Under the pieces are notes generated by a model, which worked only from the letters and a program-made list of their open reading frames with translations, was not told the DNA's origin and made no database searches. Position numbers and translations under genes: made by a program. 10,837 bases of DNA from an archaeon (GTDB taxonomy: Archaea > Iainarchaeota > Iainarchaeia > CSSED10-239): contig JAKQTP010000217.1 in NCBI GenBank assembly GCA_029563035.1, positions 1-10,837 on the forward strand. The letters run 5' to 3'. Positions 6,998 to 10,837 of the stretch are shown in pieces. Position 1 is the first letter of the stretch, and each line of letters starts with the position of its first letter.

Positions 6998-9401
6998 ATA
7001 AATTCATAAATTCCAAACTAACGGTATAGTATTGTTTATCTGTTTTAACTTCAGAAATACAATTAAGAGCTCTGGCAAAATTGTCTATCAGTAAATTTCC
7101 AATTCCGGTTGTTTTTACTGTAATATTGGGATTAAATCTATTTTTTACAGAAAATATAAGCTTATCAATATCGCTTTTTAGGGTAATACTAATTATTCTA
7201 TTTTCCCGAGGTATATAGGAAACATATTTTACAGCGTTAAATATAATTTCTTGAAAAAGTATCATCATTTTGATAGCCGAACTTTTGCTGTTACCTATTA
7301 AATAAGCTCCCGATTCATCTATAAATATATCAATTAAAAATAGATAATTTTCCGCAAATTTCACTAATGCTTCTTTGGAATTATTTTCAGAAACGGTTTT
7401 CCAATTATTCTGAATATTTTTAAATTCCTCATTGGATAAGGTAGAAGCAAAATAATTAAGGGCAAACGGAGAAAAATAACGGAAGTCAAACATATTACTG
7501 ATTGAATACTTCAAACTGTCATAGATCATATCCTGAAGAGACATTCTTTCTTTGTCAGGATGAGATATATCCCACCGTAAATCTTCTAAAGAAGTAGTAT
7601 AAGAATAATTGATTGCATTTACAATTTCCCTAATCAGGTTTGCGCCTTTTATAGCGTTGTCTATAACAACTCCTTTTTCTGGAACATCTTCCCTTAAGTT
7701 GATAAGCGGATCAATAACTGCCTTAAGTAAATTTTTAATGCTATGAGATAAATTAGACAAAATACGATTACGCTCATCCAGTTTTGCCTGCATTATTTTT
7801 TTCTCATTTTCCTTAAAGATGAGGTTACAAAGTTGATTATCTAAACCACGAATAAAAGGTAAATAGCTTTGTACTTTATTGTCTTTATCAATTTCTTGGT
7901 AAGTGTAACGCAATAACTCCAATTTTACTTTTAGATCATCCGGATTATTAGAAAAAGTATCCAATTCCTCCGCCACTTCCTTAAATTTATAATTAGGTGA
8001 TTTAATTTCAAGATATTTAGTTATAATGTTATGTTGTGGACTCCAATCACAAATTCCTTTTTCAAATAGTTTAGCTAAAAACCTGATGTATAATAAGTCA
8101 CTCATCTTTTGCCAGTTCAAACTGGAAAATAAGAGATTGATATAGGAATCATCGTAAATTTGTACATAGCTAAACCTTTTTAATAATGAAAAGGAATATA
8201 AATTTGCAATCTCTTCAAGTAAAGTGTCAAAATTGATATTATCTATAATTTTACTTGCTTTTGCATTATTATTTATTTCAATATATGTGCAAAGGGCAAA
8301 CCAACCAATAACCTGATTAGCTAACAATACCTCATCAAGGTTGTTTAGTATAGCATTATATTGCTTTATCTGGATAAGTTTCTGTAAATAATAGGATAAA
8401 CATATTCGTAGTCCTTGTTTATAAAGATTGAACACTTCTTTAGTATATTTATCATATTGTTCGGTAATAAACAAAAGTTCCAGCTTATGAGCATAAGAGG
8501 AATCGGGTATGTTAGTTTCAAAAATGTCGCTAGGATTAACAACAGGTGGAGGGAAGTTTTTAATCATTTGCTCAAGAACATCAATTGCTTTGTGATAATC
8601 CTTAATTTGGAGATAAATCTCATACTTATGTCGAAGATAAGATTCAAGATTATTATCATCTTGATATGCTTTTTCCGTGCTTAAGAGAGCTTCATCCCAT
8701 TTTTCTAATTTTACTTCAATTTCTCTTTTTAGATTATACCATTCCGCATTATTTTCGTAATCTATATGGTGTGAAATATCTTGATATACTTGTTGTAACT
8801 TTTCTAATAGCAAATTATTGAGATTCGCTTCAGCTTTATATATAATTGATTTTACCATTTCTTTATAATATACTAATTTATCAGTGAGCTGTATTAACTC
8901 ATAAAGGGTTTTAAATTTTTCTTCGGTGATATATTTTTTTTTATCTTCTGGAATTAAGGGTTTTGGCTCCTCTGATAATTTATGTTTTACTATAGTATTA
9001 TTATCAAGGGGTTCTTCAATGCAAATTTCTTCACTATTATTGTCCAAGCAATAATAACAATACAATCTTATGCCAAAATCTGCATGTGCACCATCCAATA
9101 CACTAAGTATTTGCCATTTTAAAATTAGATTATTTTCACAATAATTTAGTTCTAATGCTCTATTAGCATCTTCTAAAGCTTGATAATAATCCTCAAGAAG
9201 AGATTTTTCATTTTTGGAAATAGCCAAAGCTCTCCATCTGTAATAAAAATCATACTCATTTTCTTTAAGAGCTTCTTTCATCCAATCTAATATTTCCTTA
9301 AATTGTTTATTTTCCATATAATTCATAAACTTAGCATGCAATTTCTCATATTCGGAATTCTTAATAGGTGGATTTGTTTTTTGATTATTTGATTTATTCA
9401 T
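6981..9401 (-). CDS. Cytoplasmic TPR-containing histidine kinase-like protein
   Basis: An 806-residue protein. Residues about 20-520 are helical with TPR-like pairs, best seen at 45-90 and 218-283 (for example AEWYNLKREIEVKLEKWDEA then SYLRHKYEIYLQIKDYHKA). Three cysteines (115, 118, 127) lie between repeat groups and could bind metal. The kinase part begins near 535: a coiled linker, then an H-box LSNLSHSIKNLL with H553 as likely phospho-acceptor. The GHKL ATPase follows: N-box FQEIIFNAVKYVS (E718, N722), and TTGIGNLLI (764-772) as the glycine-rich lid. The usual DxGxG box is replaced by SVKNRF, with Asn at the Asp position, as is seen in some AgrC-like kinases. No membrane segment is present, so it senses something inside the cell, probably through the TPR region. 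The start is fixed by GAGG (9410-9407). The receiver gene directly downstream is its obvious partner. The TPR-kinase layout resembles DtcA-like sensors of Detocs defence systems; this is architectural similarity only. Confidence 0.8.
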   Translation of the reverse strand: MNKSNNQKTNPPIKNSEYEKLHAKFMNYMENKQFKEILDWMKEALKENEYDFYYRWRALAISKNEKSLLEDYYQALEDANRALELNYCENNLILKWQILSVLDGAHADFGIRLYCYYCLDNNSEEICIEEPLDNNTIVKHKLSEEPKPLIPEDKKKYITEEKFKTLYELIQLTDKLVYYKEMVKSIIYKAEANLNNLLLEKLQQVYQDISHHIDYENNAEWYNLKREIEVKLEKWDEALLSTEKAYQDDNNLESYLRHKYEIYLQIKDYHKAIDVLEQMIKNFPPPVVNPSDIFETNIPDSSYAHKLELLFITEQYDKYTKEVFNLYKQGLRICLSYYLQKLIQIKQYNAILNNLDEVLLANQVIGWFALCTYIEINNNAKASKIIDNINFDTLLEEIANLYSFSLLKRFSYVQIYDDSYINLLFSSLNWQKMSDLLYIRFLAKLFEKGICDWSPQHNIITKYLEIKSPNYKFKEVAEELDTFSNNPDDLKVKLELLRYTYQEIDKDNKVQSYLPFIRGLDNQLCNLIFKENEKKIMQAKLDERNRILSNLSHSIKNLLKAVIDPLINLREDVPEKGVVIDNAIKGANLIREIVNAINYSYTTSLEDLRWDISHPDKERMSLQDMIYDSLKYSISNMFDFRYFSPFALNYFASTLSNEEFKNIQNNWKTVSENNSKEALVKFAENYLFLIDIFIDESGAYLIGNSKSSAIKMMILFQEIIFNAVKYVSYIPRENRIISITLKSDIDKLIFSVKNRFNPNITVKTTGIGNLLIDNFARALNCISEVKTDKQYYTVSLEFMNLWRNNG

Positions 9402-9408
9402 ACGAACC

Positions 9409-9569
9409 TCAGATAATTTTTTTGAAAATAGCGTTATATTTTTGGTTGCCTAAATTGATGATAATAATATTTGATCTAGCTCTGGTTAAACTTACTCCAA
9501 TTATTATAACATCAGAGCAATGTATGGACATCCCCTTAATGAAATTGATAATTACCTCCTTTATGTTTA
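9409..9569 (-). pseudogene. C-terminal relic of a UvrD/SF1-type helicase gene
   Basis: On the minus strand one frame is open from the insertion-sequence end (9569) to a TGA at 9411-9409. It contains INFIKGMSIHCSDVIIIGV and then SLTRARSNIIII. The first part resembles helicase motif V of UvrD/RecB-type proteins (KGLEFDxVII). The second resembles the motif VI hallmark (YVALTRAR) followed by a hydrophobic strand. The 60 or so residues that normally separate these motifs are missing, so the piece is a deleted relic cut off upstream by the insertion sequence. Its stop codon overlaps the ribosome binding site of the kinase gene (TGAGG), as expected for an original first gene of the kinase operon. 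The helicase subfamily cannot be told from so little. An ATG at 9531 would give a 40-residue product, but I doubt it is functional. Confidence 0.45.
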
Positions 9570-9591
9570 GTCCCAAATGTTGGTGTAAATT
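9570..9591 (+). repeat. Left terminal inverted repeat of the IS256-like element
   Basis: GTCCCAAATGTTGGTGTAAATT matches the reverse complement of 10438-10459 at 19 of 22 positions, including an unbroken GTTGGTGTAAA. It lies on the transposase C-terminal side. Confidence 0.8.
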
Positions 9592-9791
9592 CCAACTCGT
9601 TGTTTCTCAGGTTCTTTGAGGACATCTGTTATCCCTTGTTACTCACAATCTATGTAAGGTAAAGCGACTGATTGCATTCTTTTCATCTGATAAATCAATG
9701 TCAAGTTCTTTTTCAAAATTAAGCTACCTTGCTGAGTTGCCTCAAATGGTATAGCCCTTTTCTGGTTTTGTCTGATTCATTCCATTGGTTC

Positions 9792-10351
9792 TTAAAGATA
9801 AAGTTTCCAGCTTATCCAGTCCTCTGAATAGCTTGCAGGAAAGCAAAAAATAACCGCAGACAACTCTTTTCATCTGTGAAGATCCTGTTGCATTAGTCTC
9901 TTCGCCTGAACTCTTCATTTATACGCTCCAGTGAGTTTGTGCATTTGATTCTACTCTAATGTACTACAGGGAAATCAAGATATACCTATATCTTATGGTA
10001 AGTGCTATCATGCCAATCCAGAAGTTTGTCCTTTCCTTTGGATTGGGCTATCCTAGTAAGCTCTTTCCACACCAATAGAAAATATTCTTTCGTCCTGGAT
10101 CCTACCAGGTCTTTTAGGAATAGCAATAACCACAGAAGGTCCCTCTTGGACACCTTGCTCTGTGCATTGTGGTAATTCGTTCTACCTTCCACACACTGAT
10201 AATGCTCCGCTCCAAAGATTGAGCTAATCTCAGTTTAAATGATACTTTGGATGCCAATTTCCAGCACTTTCACTAACTCTCAAGGAAGCATTGTGCAAAA
10301 TAACTTGAAAAATTCCTCCTTCTCATCTTTGATAATATTCTGTTGAGTCAT
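9792..10351 (-). pseudogene. IS256-family transposase, broken by stops, frameshifts and a deletion
   Basis: The gene starts at an ATG (10351-10349) behind a good AGGAGC ribosome binding site. It begins MTQQNIIKDEKEEFFKLFC, hits a TGA (10282-10280), continues ELVKVLEIGIQSII, hits a TAA, and continues TEISSIFGAEHYQCVEGRTN. This is the usual IS256 N-terminal pattern (LGAERYxRxEGRTNYRNG). The C-terminal part is recognisable near 9850-9960 as CTNSLERINEEFRRR, a stop, then IFTDEKSCLRLFFAFLQ; IS256 proteins have TTNxxERLNxEIRRR and IFPxExSxLRL here. A frameshift leads to YSEDWISWKLYL and the TAA at 9794-9792. Only about 186 codon-equivalents remain of about 400, and the central region carrying most of the DDE catalytic residues is largely missing. 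It is inactive. A 68-codon open stretch at 10192-9986 is a piece of this wreck, not a gene. Confidence 0.8.
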
Positions 10352-10437
10352 GATTTGCTCCTTTTTCTTTAATTTTAATTAAACCATCAAAACATATAGG
10401 GGGATCTGGCTCAACCTTTTTTTCATTCCGTTCAACA

Positions 10438-10459
10438 ATTTTACACCAACCTTTGAGAC
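10438..10459 (-). repeat. Right terminal inverted repeat of the IS256-like element
   Basis: Read on the minus strand it begins GTCTCAAAGGTTGGTGTAAA and differs from the left end at three of 22 positions. It lies about 90 bases upstream of the transposase start, as expected for the family. Confidence 0.8.
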
Positions 10460-10585
10460 ACTAACTGGAAACCAAAATTAATGAGGGAACTTAGTATATC
10501 ATACTTTATAGCAAATTTATAGAATACTTTAATTCAGAAACCTGTTTTCTAAATAAATTACAGTAAGTGCTTCTTCCTTTTTTGC

Positions 10586-10613
10586 TTGACGGAATAAAAC
10601 CGATGTAAAGAAT
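10586..10613 (+). promoter_or_regulatory. Possible sigma-70-type promoter of the desulfidase-like gene
   Basis: TTGACG (10586-10591) is followed after 16 bases by AAGAAT (10608-10613). The first box matches five and the second four of six consensus positions. It lies about 35 bases ahead of the start codon. A TATAAA at 10616-10621 is a better -10 box by sequence, but is 24 bases from the -35 box. Either way, initiation just upstream of the gene is likely. Confidence 0.35.
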
Positions 10614-10647
10614 AGTATAAAAGCAAAAATGAATATTAGGATAGGTG

Positions 10648-10837
10648 ATGAAGGATACGGAAAATATCTTGGCACTCTTAAAACAAGAGGTTTCTCCTGC
10701 TTTAGGGTGTACTGAGCCGGCAGCTGTTGCTTTAGCAGGAGCTTATGCTTCAAGTGTTTTAAAGGATACAATTATCTCTGCTGATTTAATTGTAAGCCCC
10801 AATATTTTAAAAAACGGAATGGGAGTTGGGATTCCCA
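10648..10837 (+). CDS. L-cysteine desulfidase / UPF0597-type protein, N-terminal part
   Basis: The ATG at 10648 follows AGGA (10638-10641) at good spacing, and the frame is open for 63 codons to the window edge. The N-terminus carries two hallmarks of the L-cysteine desulfidase (CyuA/YhaM, UPF0597) and L-serine dehydratase-alpha-like family: LGCTEPAAVALAGAYA (residues 19-34) and VSPNILKNGMGVGIP (49-63). In characterised members these cytoplasmic enzymes break L-cysteine into pyruvate, ammonia and sulfide using an oxygen-sensitive Fe-S cluster; C21 here corresponds to the conserved N-terminal catalytic-site cysteine. The remaining 360 or so residues, with the other cluster cysteines, lie outside. 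It has its own promoter region, faces away from the kinase operon and probably marks the edge of the accessory island. The frame starting at the other nearby ATG (10629) stops after 28 codons. Confidence 0.85.
   Translation, partial: MKDTENILALLKQEVSPALGCTEPAAVALAGAYASSVLKDTIISADLIVSPNILKNGMGVGIP

Larger units (their letters stand above)
9570..10459 (-). mobile_element. Decayed IS256-family insertion sequence
   Basis: Inverted repeats matching at 19 of 22 bases bound an 890-base segment that contains the remains of a mutator-type (IS256) transposase on the minus strand. Complete IS256 elements are about 1.3-1.4 kb, so several hundred internal bases have been lost. The G+C content is visibly higher than in the kinase and receiver genes. 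No 8-9 bp target duplication is recognisable beside the repeats, consistent with age or a flanking deletion. It cannot move on its own, though transposase from an intact relative could still recognise the ends. Confidence 0.8.

Noticed and set aside
9433..9438. TATAAC as -10 box of a kinase-operon promoter on the minus strand
   Set aside because: No acceptable -35 box at the right distance, and the site lies inside the helicase relic; too weak to list as a feature.
9986..10192. 68-codon minus-strand frame as an independent gene
   Set aside because: It is one frame of the decayed IS256 transposase; its beginning continues the transposase N-terminal homology EGRTN.
10529..10771. 80-codon minus-strand frame
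   Set aside because: It lies antisense to the well-supported start and promoter region of the desulfidase-like gene and carries no recognisable domain.
1..10837. CRISPR array, tRNA, rRNA or riboswitch
   Set aside because: No regularly spaced direct repeats, cloverleaf pattern or conserved rRNA sequence was seen on reading both strands.

Overview
The window is AT-rich bacterial DNA (roughly one third G+C) with purine-rich ribosome binding sites. The two edge genes are a DUF1848 cysteine-cluster protein and an L-cysteine desulfidase/UPF0597-type enzyme. They suggest an anaerobe; Cloacimonadota or another AT-rich fermentative group is my guess from sequence style, and no rRNA or other marker is present to prove it.

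Layout. 1-707 (+) is the 3' part of a DUF1848 gene. Overlapping its end, 691-4860 (+) encodes a very large protein that joins a class I SAM-methyltransferase-like domain to a RecQ-type SF2 helicase. Ten bases later, 4871-5551 (+) encodes a coiled-coil protein with a single C-terminal membrane anchor. A 360-base convergent intergenic region (5552-5911) holds two small hairpins, one of them a decayed copy of a WIPAFAGMT-type dispersed repeat. On the minus strand, 9401-6981 encodes a soluble TPR-containing histidine kinase-like protein. It overlaps by 8 bases 6988-5912, a receiver protein with an unassigned helical C-terminal domain. Just upstream of the kinase lies a short relic that reads like the end of a UvrD-type helicase (9569-9409). 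It is followed by a decayed IS256-family element (9570-10459) with recognisable terminal inverted repeats and a broken transposase. At 10648 (+) the start of the desulfidase-like gene runs off the window.

Interpretation. Between the two metabolic-looking edge genes sits an accessory island of two convergent operons: [methyltransferase-RecQ + tail-anchored coiled coil] and [(lost helicase) + TPR-kinase + receiver-effector]. This has the character of a defence island. The kinase/receiver pair recalls two-component anti-phage systems of the Detocs kind. The methyltransferase-RecQ fusion with a membrane-anchored partner does not match any named system I recognise. Whether the two operons form one system or two neighbouring ones cannot be settled from this sequence alone.
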